Assembly (NCBI GenBank): GCA_033558025.1
Contig: JAUCEF010000012.1
Span: 1,116,001-1,180,000, forward strand
Origin: Phytophthora sp. 'mugwort'
Taxonomy: Eukaryota > Oomycota > Peronosporomycetes > Peronosporales > Peronosporaceae
Direction: 5' to 3'
Length of the DNA stretch: 64,000 nucleotides
In this document: positions 1 to 10,560 of the stretch, piece after piece
Layout: every line of letters begins with the position of its first letter
Position numbering within the stretch: the stretch's first letter is position 1
Program-made: the position numbers and the translations under genes
Notes under the pieces: generated by a model
Database searches by the model: none
The model's input: the letters and a program-made list of their open reading frames with translations, nothing else
What the model was told of the DNA's origin: nothing

Positions 1-780
1 TCCACACGCCCTGCTTTATATTATACTATACTAAGACTAATATGTTAGAGAGATCAGTAACGTAACAAGCGTGTCCGTTTCCCGACGGGAACGGCAGCAC
101 AGGTTACCTTGCAGTTGTGGCGAGCCACCTCCGTTCCGTGCTATGAGGTGTGTTCTTCAACCGCCTGTCGAGACGGTGGTATCCCGCGACCGAGGTGATG
201 GTTACTTTTCCACATGCACCCTGCGTTAGGCCAAGAAACCGCGGCGCTCTGACGCGTTGTCGCTCACTACATGCCGCTTGTCGCCATGATCCCACCTACT
301 GTCCCGGCCACCAAACCTTGGACGGACTCTTCACAAATTCATGTTCACTTCCCATTATAGAACCTATAACGAGATTTAGATATAAGAGGTAAATCAAGTG
401 CAGATTCCGCTTTTGCGATCTGCTTTTGCGTCTGAAGTCCTTTTCTTCATTTCGACCGCATTAAATTGCCTCTATTTCTTGCATTTTGTTTGCAATCGAG
501 AGTGTGCCACGCACGAGCAATGATTAGCGTATATAATATAACCGCTGGTGATGTACAAAATATAACCCCAGATTGGTAATATATCGTTACATGTTTCCCC
601 GGCAAATGTACAAAGTCGGACCAATAAAGACTGCGAAGAGAACAAACACACGTCGCAGAGGAGTCACAGATAGGTAAACGTACTGGTCAATTACGAATTG
701 TTCACTAGTAGCAAAGAATGCGGCGCATCGACATTGTCGACGTCGGTCGTGGCACGAAACCCGAGTGCATACAGCAGTTC
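1..780. other. No gene recognised
   Basis: Short open frames occur on both strands (for example 104-295 minus and 150-392 plus), but none has a recognisable motif, a plausible start context or coding-like composition. The stretch 520-620 is AT-rich. No terminal repeat could be paired with the decayed transposase that follows. Confidence 0.5.
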
Positions 781-1905
781 TTAATTATATCTGGAGTAAC
801 TTGGTTCCAAGCCTTTGATGCCCAATCCAAAGCTGTCAAATTGAGATCTTCTGTTGCGACAGCCCTGCAACGTAGCGGTCGATGCTGTCCTCCCTTTAAC
901 GCTGCTGAATCTGCTCTTGATACAGGCGATAACGTCTTGATCTAGAGGCTGCAAGACGCCCCTTGTGTCCTTAGGCAGAAATTCAAGCCGCACGTTTGTG
1001 AGCGGGACTTGAGGCCTCTTGTGCGAGCTGGCGTTATCTACAAGCAGGAGTATACGGCGATCCTCCTGTTGCATACGCAGGTACAGCTTATGTAGCCAGT
1101 CGGAGGGGATGTAGCCATTCATCCACGCTTTCTTGCTGCTCGTGTACTCAACGCGAGCAGCAAGAAAGCATCTCGGCAGCAGCGTAATGCCCCTTGAATA
1201 CGCGGGGGTTCACCGACCTCCGATGATAGCAGGTCCATCTTGTCGCCTCCATCAGCGTTTGTTGTCACAGCCATCGTTATGCGCGTCTTGTCGATCTTGT
1301 ACCCCGAAACTTGGCTCAGCCTCGACAACGTTCGTGGGGACTCCGCGTGGTAGAAGAATGCAGTCTCATCCATGTTATATATGTCCTTCAGTGTGTAGAG
1401 GTCCGTAGCTCTCGCACGTCGGCACGCCCGTCGACGACGGTATCCAGATCGACCGACCCTTCTCGCCGTGTTTCCGGTGGCAACGAATACCGTGGCGCTT
1501 TCTAAAGCAATAAACCCAGCCCTTAAATAACCAGGGTCGCTTCTCCACCAGTAGATGTGTGTAATTTGCCTCTATGAACAACTTGAAGCGATACATGAGC
1601 CCGTAGTCGGTCAGTGACGTAATCGGTAGCGCCATCTGGTCGAACTCCCCGATAAGCGCGCGGTCGAGGGCATCGATGACACGATCGGCGATCTTCTTGC
1701 GTCTGTAGGTGTCCTTAAACAGCTTGCGAAGCTTGACCTCGTACAGGAGAATATTGTAGAGAGTGCATTCCGACGGAGGCCGAGGCAGGTTGAATGCACG
1801 CGTAGCCCATTCTGCTAGAGCATGCATGTCCCGAGGGCACATGGCGGCAACTTTGCACAGCTCGATCTTCTGACCGAACAAAAAAAAAGTGAGGCGCACG
1901 TACAC
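781..1905 (-). pseudogene. Decayed pogo/Tigger-type DDE transposase with CENP-B-like N-terminus
   Basis: This is a transposase of the Tc1/mariner superfamily, pogo/Tigger (DDE_1) branch, read on the minus strand. The N-terminal part (1905 to about 1375) resembles a CENP-B/Tigger DNA-binding region, with a helix-rich stretch and a segment like WLFKGWVYCFRKRHGIR. The catalytic part (about 1373 to 781) keeps DETAFFY, LLLVDNASSH and LQPLDQDVIACIKSRF, which match the three catalytic acidic blocks. The frame is broken between the N-terminal and catalytic halves and again at about 1120, next to an inverted repeat of about 15 bp (1128-1165). There is no intact reading frame, so the copy is dead. No TIRs were found. 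Family assignment is firm and exact boundaries are not. Confidence 0.8.
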
Positions 1906-2140
1906 GCCTTGTGCTGGTTCTTGGGTTGCGAGGGCATGGAGAGTTTAGCAAATGAAGATGCCAGAAGCACGCAACACGTCACTGTAATTCATAAGGTTTA
2001 TTGTCATCCTTTCATTTTCCACTGCAATCTAGCAAATAGTGCATGCGTCCGTGCTTCCCGCGCGACGACACTTTCCCTCCAACTTTCATTTATATCAGTA
2101 CATGTTCTGATTATGCGCCCTCAGCCGGCACAGCCATTAA

Positions 2141-2159
2141 GGCCCTGGTCTAAGTAAAA
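2141..2159 (+). repeat. Left TIR of the Harbinger element
   Basis: GGCCCTGGTCTAAGTAAAA, preceded by TAA; it pairs exactly with 4455-4473. Confidence 0.95.
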
Positions 2160-2406
2160 ATTCTGAAACTCGTTCCGAACCAATGTCACGTTTCATTTGT
2201 TAAATAACCGTAGCACCCGGAACGAGTTTCGTTCCCTCAACCGTTCTGTGCAGCGTTACCAGAACACCCCCTGCATCCGGTCTGGACTGTGAACGAGTTT
2301 AGCTGTCTCTGCAAGCTCCCCGGCGGTACGATAGTCCGCTTCTCGCTTTACGTCGCCGACAAGCTTCACGCCTATCCAGTCTCACCCAACTTTTTCTCCT
2401 CCAGCC

Positions 2407-3542
2407 ATGGTTGCCAAGGCCCCGATTGCGGTTCTTAGCGTTATGCGTATTTGTGCCGCACATGCAGCTCTCAGCAGCGATCGTCGGCGACTAGGTGTGA
2501 CACAACGAGAACACGTCACCACATTCCCGTATACAGCATTTGAACGAGCCATGCAAAGTCGTAAAACCAAGTGGTTCGACAAGAAACTGCGGTGCGTAAG
2601 CGAATGTTCATCTCCATTGCTGATCTCGCCCGGCAAAATTGGGTTGGTCGCATTCACCACAATGCTAAACATGGCATCACCAAGCGCGTAGCAGTGACGG
2701 ATGGTGTATCTTTCTACCGGTGGAACAATCGGTAGCGCTGCCTCTCTTTTGGGTATGTCGAAAACTAGCGCTACGGTGTATATCAATCAAGAGCTAGGTG
2801 TTTTATCGCGAATGGACAAGAGTAAGATCAAGATGCCATCGAATTGCCAAGAAGTGAAGTGTGTCAGAGCGGAGTTTGAACGCATTGCCGGATTCCCTAA
2901 TGTTATCGGCGCGATTGACGGGTCTCTCATTCGAATATGCCGACCAGCTGAGCATGAAGGCTGATATTGCCTAAAGAATTTCCCGGCGTCTAACATGCAA
3001 GCTGTTGTAGACCATCGGGCAGCCTTTCGATCATATTGTATTCGGACGGGCTTAATGAACGATCAAGTGTTGTGGAATTAGTCTGGGTTGCGGAACAAGG
3101 TGTTGACTCCTGCGGGTATGCATCTCCTGGCGATCAAGGATATACAAATCTCCACCTCCTGACTCCATTCAGCGAAGAAGAGGCAACACAAAATGCTAGA
3201 AAGAGGTGCTACAACTACAAGCTCTCGCAACCAAGGAACACAGTCGAACGTGCTTTTGGTATCCTGAAAAATCGCTTCCGCATTCTTCTCGGGAATGTGC
3301 AGCAGAAATCGCCAAGAAGTATGACGCGTGTCTGCATCGAAGGAGAACTCAATTTGTTCAGTTGGATTTCAGTTTTGTCACGAGGAGCTCGAGAAGATCC
3401 AACTATATCGCTTGCAACACGCGCGAAGCGTCTTGACAGTCCTTCAGATCCTGCAAGACACCTGCCAGTCTGTCGTCAGATCCCATGGACGCCGCTATTG
3501 TCGTCGTTTCTTCCTTCATGGCGTCAACGGGGCTGGCTATAG
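2407..3542 (+). pseudogene. Decayed PIF/Harbinger (HARBI1-like, DDE_Tnp_4) transposase
   Basis: The DDE nuclease of the enclosing element. Recognisable blocks in order are an N-terminal region at 2407-2691, NVIGAIDGSLIRICRPAEHE at about 2900-2960 (first catalytic Asp), GDQGYTNLHLL at about 3130 (second Asp) and RNTVERAFGILKNRFRILL at about 3235-3290 (catalytic Glu). A TGA replaces an expected Trp codon just after the EHEG block (2962-2964). The same frame continues as coding-like sequence to a second stop near 3079, after which homology continues in another frame. At least two stops and one frameshift therefore break it. It sits inside the TIRs at 2141 and 4473. Family identity is secure from the motifs, and the copy is non-functional. 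Confidence 0.85.
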
Positions 3543-3587
3543 GTGTGGAAGCCTCTTCTTGCTCTCTGGCGATGCGAACGACATGTC

Positions 3588-4334
3588 CTAATCCGCGACA
3601 TCCGTTTCGTTGTCGGCGTCAGCTAGGATCGCTCCGCCGACTCCAGTCTGCCACGTAAAAGCGCTGTTGAGGATACCCCATAGTTCCGAGTCGTCTTCGC
3701 GACTGTCATTCCCTGTCTGTTGGCAAAGCTGTTCGGCCTTGGCGGTACTCACATTTTCAACAACTTGTTTTACTTGCTGGCGACCTGTGGCATGCAAAGC
3801 ACGTCAGCATATGATGCTTAAAAGGAACTCAATATACATACCTGCTCCCCACTCAGTAATTGATCCATGCCTCCGAGAGACGACCAGAAAAGAACTGCCA
3901 GGCAAGCCGCTTCTTGAGATTGGTGTCAGCAGCTTCAACGCGCTTCTTGACTTCTTCATCGCCGAATCGCATTTCCAGCAGGGCTAAGACCATTGGGTTC
4001 GTCTATACAAATCGCTTCGCAGTAGAGGTCGGTTGTGTCTTAGACTTCTTCTTCCTGTTCGTTGTACCCCTGTCTTGTTGCTGGCTGCACGTTTTATAGA
4101 TACCGGAGTTGGAATAGAAGGGTTCTGCGCAGGTAAAACTTCTGTGTATTGCGAGCCGGAACTTGTCTCAGTAGAGAAGGCAGCAAGACAACTGAATAAC
4201 GCCGTCAATCGGACGCCAGAAAGGGAAGACATTTCGTGCAAGCACACAGTGTCAATGCGCTTGGCGTGGTAGATCGGAGAGTGCAAATGACTGACGGTTT
4301 GTGCATTTGCTACAACGTTGGGCCCCTTCACCAA
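3588..4334 (-). pseudogene. Possible Myb/SANT-like accessory gene of the Harbinger element
   Basis: PIF/Harbinger elements usually carry a second gene for a Myb/SANT-like DNA-binding protein. On the minus strand between the transposase and the right TIR there are open stretches at 4334-3984 and 3797-3588. In a third frame at about 3990-3870 there is a coding-like segment that reads LLEMRFGDEEVKKRVEAAD and continues with KKRLAWQFFSGRLSE. The charged, helix-rich composition suits such a protein, but the pieces lie in different frames and no complete domain can be drawn. The role is inferred mainly from position inside the element. Confidence 0.45.
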
Positions 4335-4454
4335 CGTCTTATTATATCTCGGAACTCGTACCGACCAGCACAGGAACTAAGAACGATCCTCATAACTCGT
4401 CTACTCTGACCACGCCTCGGATTATCCCGATCCTTTGTGATAATCCCAGCCCAG

Positions 4455-4473
4455 TTTTACTTAGACCAGGGCC
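4455..4473 (-). repeat. Right TIR of the Harbinger element
   Basis: TTTTACTTAGACCAGGGCC, the exact reverse complement of 2141-2159, followed by TAA. Confidence 0.95.
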
Positions 4474-4476
4474 TAA

Positions 4477-6679
4477 CTAACTGACATGTCAGTGGTCGAA
4501 TTAAGATATATTCCTGACGACAGGATATGGAAAACCACAGATGTACGGGGAAACTTCACACGACTGTTTTTGCATGGTCTATATCTGATTGGTTAGGTTT
4601 TCGAACACATACATATTACAGGTTTTCCCGCCTAATCTACAACTGCGATCAGCTTTATATCTCGCACAGCCGTCCAAGCCTTTTACAATACAGCAAAGTG
4701 TGAGTGTTTTTCTTAATGCAACTTTTATTAACGCCACTTAGTCAGCGTCGTTACCGGTAGCAACGAGCTTGTGATGTTCCTCAAAGCAATCAAAGATATA
4801 TATCCTAAAACTCAACGCTAACGTCGCTCCGTCCGTCCGTCCGTCCGTTCGTCTGTCACGCCATAACGTGATTCTAGACACAATCTCATTGTCTGCCGAG
4901 CGCAGCGAAGGCCGGCCGCCGTTGGCTAAAATAGCATGGCTGCCGAGCGCAGCGAAGGCGACCCTCATTCGCTAAAACAATCTTCCGCCGAAGGCGGCCA
5001 TTGGTGAAAATATAATGAAACGATTGGTTGAAAATTATTTTATTTATGTGGGCCTGCCTGCCTCCGCTGCGCTCCGACGGGCTCGCAGTATACTGGGACC
5101 AAAACTGAACCCATCGCCGCGTAGGCGGCGGCGTTCGGCTAGTATATATCGCAATATGGAGGATACCACGGCAATACCGATTATTGCGCCTCTGTGCATT
5201 TCCCTGTTTATTATTTCTCTAATGCGCAACAAGAAGCTCAGCATACTGAGGCAAATGGCGGGTCATGGTGCTTCTCCCCCATCCTTGACGAAATGGTACT
5301 AGCTGCGAATCCTTAACGTTCGTTGACATGATTACTTACGTCGTCTCCTCTCCACAGTGTGTCGGCGTAACGGCTTTCGTAGCCAGTATCTGATTGTATG
5401 TCTTGCCCACAAGGTATTTTCACACCTCAATAGTTACTTACCGGTCGGCATTTGTCAAATGGCAACCTTGCTGCGATATTGTTGTGTAACTAGAGCTATG
5501 CTTAAACGATATTCTTGTCAATGCGGGCAGCCACATCTGGCACCAGGTTGTCTAGAACTACTGTAGTCGGTTAGAAACAACAACCATAAAAAAATACTAG
5601 TAATCGTTTTCCTATTTTGTATTGTAGTTTAGGACCCTGATGCAGGCGTACAGAACGGCATCTTCACGAGTCCAAGGTAATGACCGGGGTACAAATTCAT
5701 GCCTGACAGCAGACTTCGGTGCTGCCTCCTTGCCCCCTACAGTACTGTACTCCGGGCGAAACTGCTCGTGGCGAGATGCAACTTGACTGGACCCAAGGCA
5801 CCGATGAACTTGGGACGAACACCCGTGCACGACGTTTTCCTGGCTACCAATTTGTGACTGTCGATGTTCAACATCGTGAACAAGTGCTCTGGTTCGACTT
5901 CAAGGCCGACGCGAAAGCACTTCTTAAACTACAGAAGGTTTAAAAGTACTTTTTCGTATCTCCCCCGATGAATCAGTGTCACTACAACGATATTAATAAA
6001 TTGGAGAATATCAAGCTGAAGGTTAAGAGAATCACGGTGCGATACACTGGAGCTCGACGCGGACGCACGTTGGACGAATGTGGAGTACTGTTTCGACTTC
6101 ACGTTTGTTTACAGTATAAACTTCTTTCAAGTGCGTTTTCGAAATGATTTTTTTTCGCCCGAACACCAACAAAGACAGAAACAGTCTTGATCACCCTTAA
6201 GGAAAATAATAGCTCGGCCCATTGCAGTAGTGTCGAATTGTTTGTAACCCCCATGTAATTGCTAGCATTAGCACAAGCCACCAGCAGCAGAAAACCATTT
6301 GCAACTTCTCTATACATACTTTGTAGCACGTTTTTAGATTAGTAGTAGCAAGATCGCTTCAGTTCTTGATCTTACTAACCATGCTTTGCAGCTTCTACTC
6401 CAGCGGTGAACACGCCAAACTCGATCCACACACACCAACCCTCACTCCTGTGCAGCGTTGCATTCGCATTCCGTGCTTGCAACTGCCTTGGCCTCCACGC
6501 ACATTCTCCGATACCTAAAGTTAACGCTGCAACATAAAACCGATCAACACTCAGCTGTCTGCTGGGCCGAATGAGCGATAGCACAGGTCACGAATAGCAA
6601 AAGCAGCACAACAATTTCCTCGTCACGAAAAATGTAGTCATGTCATCAATACGATAAGACCCTCTGTCACTTACCTCCT
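4477..6679. other. Intergenic, no supported gene; GC-rich motif repeats
   Basis: No credible gene is seen. A (GTCC)n microsatellite lies at about 4828-4850. The 18-mer GCCGAGCGCAGCGAAGGC occurs twice at about 4897-4960, and the 4900-5110 stretch is rich in related GC-rich words. An open frame at 5719-5943 (plus) ends in a charged helix-like stretch but matches nothing I recognise. The rest is AT-rich and featureless. Confidence 0.5.
4896..4960 (+). repeat. Two copies of GCCGAGCGCAGCGAAGGC
   Basis: The 18-bp word occurs twice about 45 bp apart. A near-identical word in the reverse orientation occurs at about 17032-17053 (GCCTTCGCTTCGCTCGGCAG), and related words occur at 17230-17290, so a dispersed repeat family is likely. 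Confidence 0.6.
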
Positions 6680-6961
6680 CTACTGGTCCTTCGCGTCTGC
6701 CTTGGGTTTCTTCTTCCTTGTTATGGCCGTGAGCAGCTCGGAATTATTCTGCAGCACTCGATACACGCTCAGAGCGTCACGCCCCTCCGCCAAGTGCGTT
6801 TGGATGCGCGCGGTGCGGCTCTCGTGCTGTCTCAGACGCAGCAGCTCCCTCGCGTTATACCGCAGCTTGCGGCCTATACTGCGCTCCGGGAAGGCATTCG
6901 CCACGCGCAGCACGTCCCGATAGAGCGCCAGCACCTCGCGCCTCAAGCCAATGCCCGTCAT
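6680..6961 (-). CDS. LYR-motif (Complex1_LYR) mitochondrial protein
   Basis: A small basic protein of 93 residues if started at the ATG at 6961. That start puts the LYR signature near the N-terminus (GLRREVLALYRDVLRVANAF, residues about 5-24), as is usual in this family. An upstream in-frame start at 7018 would add 19 residues that lack family features. The rest (ARELLRLRQHESRT followed by a helix to RVLQNNSELL) fits the three-helix LYR fold, and the C-terminus is Lys-rich. LYR proteins act in the mitochondrial matrix as adaptors for Fe-S delivery or for assembly of respiratory complexes together with acyl carrier protein. Which member this is cannot be told from sequence alone. It is divergent from the CREG-like gene, with a transposon-like insertion between them. 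Confidence 0.75.
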   Translation of the reverse strand: MTGIGLRREVLALYRDVLRVANAFPERSIGRKLRYNARELLRLRQHESRTARIQTHLAEGRDALSVYRVLQNNSELLTAITRKKKPKADAKDQ

Positions 6962-7004
6962 GCGCTGCTCCGATTGGTAATAAAGCAACAATACGCAACT
7001 GCGA

Positions 7005-8175
7005 ATCGCAGTTGTCAACGTTTATCTCAACTCCAAGGTTGAGCTGAACGTTAAAAACACAGGTTGAGGTTTAACTAAACGTTTATTAACCGCAAAATGA
7101 AAATTCATATTTATAATTTGTCGAAGACCATCTGCTCTGGGAACAACACGGTGCGAACAAGGTGAGCTGCGTTTGGGAGTAAATGTGGTGGAAGTGGCTG
7201 AAGTTGCTGAGACCACGAAGGAAGGCAACCAGGTGATGGATGTTGTGACCCCGGACGGCGACCACGTGCAAGTTGTCGTTAAAGGCGAGCCGGCATGGCG
7301 GGAAGATGGTTCAGTTCACTAACGAGCGCGGCGACGTTACGAGTGAAGTGTTCAAGGCCATCGAGACGGCTGAGGGCGTCAAGCTGGAGATCCAGACCGA
7401 CGAAGGCTACGTGCCTGTTGTGGTGCCCGAGGTGCCGGAGGAGATCAAGCAGAAGGTTGCTGAAGAAGCGCCAGTTTTTGATGAGCCGGAAGATACGTTG
7501 CAGAGGAGCCTGTGCAACAGGTCGTGGTGGTGACAACCGCCACGGGGAACACGAGGAATTGGTCATTATGGGTGAGTCCTGCAGAGGGTCGAGGATATTG
7601 ACGAGAGTGGCCACAAGACGGTGGAGGAGGTCAAGGTGAGCGAGACCGTGTGCGGCGAAAAGAAGCGTGTGCTTCCTGAAGTCGAGACCCCGTGGTTGTG
7701 CCTTAGGTGCCGGAGGCTGCTGCAGACGGCCGTGAGTAGCGTGAAAAGACTGTACAAGCGTTTATTGTTCCTTAGGGCCAGCGGAATTCTCTGCAATGAA
7801 CACCTAGTCGCGCACGAGACTTGACAATGCTTCGCAGTTACCGTGTGAATCGCTGAAGAGAACGCTCGTTCAGATGGCACCGATGTAGCGACGAACCCCA
7901 GCCATTTTCTCGTAAGCAAGGCTAGATACAGATAGTTTTGGCCGTTAACAGACCACCAAACAAGCGGGTCATGTCGCGAGACGTCCATGGTGGTGTTGCT
8001 ACAATGCAGGGAAGCTATGATCCGAAATAAATGGTGAAATTCAGTAGCGACAAGTGAAGTGCATCAATATTTCTGGACCGGAGCATTGGCGGTTGATAAA
8101 CGTTGAGCCTCTCAAACCTCAACGTATCTGTTAATTCCGTTTAACTAACGTGAGCACTTGAACGTTGGGATCCCT
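7005..8175. mobile_element. Probable non-autonomous hAT-like element carrying a gene fragment
   Basis: The 8-mer AACTGCGA occurs on both sides (6997-7004 and 8176-8183), the size of a hAT target duplication. Inside both ends, in inverted orientation, are imperfect repeats: TCAACGTTTATC near 7015 pairs with the complement near 8095, and GGTTGAGGTTT near 7065 pairs with the complement near 8115. The outermost bases do not form a clean TIR, and the left flank is itself a near-palindrome, so the boundary is uncertain. The left subterminal word AGTTGTCAACGTTTA is very close to the TIR of the clearer element at 54195 (AGCTGTCAACGTTTA), which suggests the same family. The element separates the divergent LYR and CREG-like genes. 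Confidence 0.5.
7149..7720 (+). pseudogene. Broken coding fragment with VPVVVPEVPEE-type repeats, possibly captured
   Basis: Coding-like sequence in several frames lies inside the probable hAT-like element. Pieces read VMDVVTPDGDHVQVVVKGEP (about 7210-7290), then in another frame AEGVKLEIQTDEGYVPVVVP (about 7365-7430) and PEVPEEIKQKVAEEAPVF, and later a degenerate repeat of the same theme at about 7590-7720. The Val/Glu/Pro-rich periodic composition suggests a repeat-containing protein, but I recognise no domain. Frames change at about 7320 and 7530, so it cannot make one protein. Its place between inverted ends suggests transduction of a host gene fragment, which is inference. Confidence 0.45.
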
Positions 8176-8277
8176 AACTGCGATTGGCGGAGGGCTGTCC
8201 CACCCTGTCAAGAAGAAACTCGATACACCCAGAACTGAAAGTGACACAGGAAAGCTCAAGGGGTTTCCCCGTTGACG

Positions 8278-9184
8278 ATGAAGCAATTCTGCCAGATTAT
8301 TGCCGTGCTCCTGATTGTGCTGGGGTGTATCGGCTATAACGATGGGGTTGAAGCTCGACGAAACGTGGGTGTCTTCCGGGCGGACACGTTCCGACTCGCG
8401 GAGACGAAAGAATTGTACGTTGAAATGTTCGAGTTGATTTTTCTTTTCAGGTAACATTGGCGGTTTCCTTGTAAATAGGTACTTGGCGCAGAGTCCTGCG
8501 CAGCATGCGAGGCAGTTGGTACACGACAATGTGTGGGCGACGCTGTCGACGATCTCAGTGCAGTTCGGAGGGGTCCCCTACGGCAACACGGTGTCCTACA
8601 GCGGTAGGTTGAAACGATGGTGGGGAGGGGGAGAAAAGAGGGTATTGACCTGCCACGTTGGGACAGATGGAGTGGGATACGCGAAGGAGGACTCGACCGG
8701 CAAGATGTTCTTTTACCTCACGCCGATGGACGCTACAGGTAAGCGAGTGGAGTAATGTTAGCTCGAGAAGTGTGAGATTCTGATTTATTTTGTAGGATCG
8801 GATTTGAGCGTGAATTCGACGGCATCGGTGGCCATTTCAATGGCGCAAGAGGGGGACCACGCATGTAAGGTAGATGTGGAAGACCCTACATGCTGGAAGG
8901 TCACACTGACCGGCAAGGTCGTGACTGTCCCTGCGGATCAGCGCCAATACGCCGAGAAAGTGCTATTCTCCAAGTAGGTCGTGTAATTCGTTTTCTATTA
9001 TTTTAGTTTTGTAATGGTGTTGGCTCTGTCTTGGGCGTGTTGTAGGCATCCGCAGATGGAGAAGTGGCCGGAAAACCATGGCTTCCTGCCGTATATCTTG
9101 GAAATTGAGAATATCATCCTGCTCGACTATTACGGCGGCGCCAAGCACGTCTCGGTGAGCGAATACTACCAAATCAAGTTATAA
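8278..9184 (+). CDS. CREG-like secreted protein (FMN-binding split-barrel fold), five exons
   Basis: Homologue of cellular repressor of E1A-stimulated genes (CREG), a secreted or lysosomal glycoprotein with the pyridoxamine-phosphate-oxidase-like split-barrel fold. My model is exons 8278-8414, 8479-8603, 8667-8738, 8796-8973 and 9046-9184. All four introns (57-72 bp) have GT-AG ends and keep frame, giving 216 residues, close to the family's roughly 220. Residues 1-26 look like a signal peptide (QIIAVLLIVLGCIGY core). Family blocks include ARQLVHDNVWATLSTIS, GKMFFYLTPMDATG, HPQMEKWPENHGF and LLDYYGGAKHVSVSEYY. CREG proteins have lost typical oxidase activity and act in endolysosomal or secretory processes, and the role in oomycetes is not evident here. 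No RXLR motif follows the signal peptide. Confidence 0.88.
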
Positions 9185-10494
9185 GCAGGAAATGCGGCTA
9201 TATTCGCTAGCACGATTGTTGTGTTGGCGATGCTGGACGATGGGGGCCTGTTCTGGGTGTGAACACAAAAAAACAATACCAAAGATGAAATGATGGCATT
9301 GTGTTTTACTGTGTGAGTATTTGTGTAGAGCTTGTAGATTTAACGACATGGACTACGTCCGCAAGTCTTTTGCCCCCCCCCAATAGACTATATTCGAGTT
9401 ATACTCTTATTTGATATCTAATTGTAATGCAAAAATTTTCAGGCGGAAAAAAATGCGATCACAATGTAAGACTCACCGCAGAGTAAAAAAAATCGAATTG
9501 CTCGATTGCATGTAAGAAATATTGCAGTATCTAACTGCGCGTCAACTAACTGTAGCTTCAGTCTAAGATTTCGTGTGTCGTCTTTGTGGGACATCCTGAT
9601 CGATTTCGCCGCAAGCCTCGGAGTCCCAGAACTCCCTGCTTGTCTTCAGGAACATGAGTGTTTCGAACATGACTGGGCTCTGTGATCAGTCATCACGTAC
9701 TTCGCCGAGTTGAAAACCTGTCAACTGAGGCCGACGCCCCGTGTATAAAGAGTAGGTCTGCATACTTGGTGACCTGTTCGAAATTGCTTCATTTGCGTAC
9801 TTTTAATTGCTGGTAGAAAGTGACACTTCCCCCATAATCGATTCGTCGAGCATTATTGTAAATGTGTAGGCGGCGAGGACAGAAACGCCAGAAGCTGCAA
9901 ATGGAAGCAATGACGTTGGGGGCGGTAAGGTAAACGGAAACTGAAGCTACGAAAAGCGCTGCTTGCGTCGCTGAGAAGACGTCCTCGAGTCTATTGCTCC
10001 TTGATAAATACCGAAGCCACTGCCGTTGAAAAATGCCATTTTTGGGATCTTTCAATCTGGATATTGCAATATTACTTTGCAATATAAGATTGCCACACGA
10101 CAACATTTTGCAGTTGAAACTGCACGTCATATACTACTGTAATTGCAGTGCTACATTGCACGCGGAGATGCTGCTGGCGGCAATGCTCTGTAACACAAGA
10201 AATCGTTGCGAATATGTCCCTTAAGTAATGGAGGCTAAGCTTCGTGGTAGATAGAGTGGCACCATACATGTATCTACGTAATACGAAGCTGTAACTCCAT
10301 TTCCGCAATATGGTCTGGTCTGTAACTAACAGAGTTTGCGTTGCGCGTTTTGTTTAGTGGTGACGGCGATGACGTGAACAAGTCCGCATACAAACATTAA
10401 GTCAATGGCGAGATAATTGTCACAGGACGTCTGCTTGGCATGCTGCTCGAAGCTCGAGGAGAAAAATAACGACCCGATTTCTCGAGCTCACTTG
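9185..10494. other. Intergenic, no gene seen; one imperfect foldback
   Basis: No supported gene. Short frames on both strands at 9789-10308 lack motifs. An imperfect inverted repeat of about 75 bp lies at about 10228-10303, with arms built on ATGGAG...AGCTTCGT and TAGATA. The 3' end probably includes the upstream part of the oxidoreductase promoter. Confidence 0.5.
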
Positions 10495-10511
10495 ACCTCA
10501 TTCTTCAACTT
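10495..10511 (+). promoter_or_regulatory. Oomycete Inr/FPR-like core promoter
   Basis: CCTCATTCTTCAACTT closely matches the oomycete Inr+FPR consensus (GCTCATTYYNCAWTTT). It lies about 50 bp before the ATG at 10561, a normal distance, and supports that start over upstream non-ATG extensions. Confidence 0.6.
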
Positions 10512-10560
10512 GCGCTTCCAACAACAAGGCATTAACACCGATCCAAGTCACTTATCGACC

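Larger units (their letters stand above)
2138..4476 (+). mobile_element. Full-length PIF/Harbinger element with 19-bp TIRs and TAA target duplication
   Basis: The left end at 2141 begins GGCCCTGGTCTAAGTAAAA, and the right end 4455-4473 is its exact reverse complement. Both ends are flanked by TAA (2138-2140 and 4474-4476), the 3-bp TWA target duplication expected for PIF/Harbinger. The body of 2333 bp holds a broken Harbinger transposase (plus) and a likely Myb/SANT-like second gene (minus), the usual two-gene layout of this superfamily. Inside the left end the motif AACGAGTTT and its complement occur three times (about 2165, 2220 and 2290), possible subterminal transposase sites. The ends are intact but the transposase is not, so mobility would need a helper copy. 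Confidence 0.93.

Noticed and set aside
3984..4334. Possible RXLR-like effector because of Arg-rich stretches
   Set aside because: No signal peptide and no RXLR-dEER arrangement; it lies inside a Harbinger element.
8278..8414. Signal-peptide exon considered as an RXLR effector start
   Set aside because: No RXLR follows; the rest of the gene matches CREG across five exons.
10417..10560. In-frame N-terminal extension of the OYE gene
   Set aside because: It starts with a non-ATG codon, has no family homology, and contains the Inr-like element; the ATG at 10561 matches the usual protein start.
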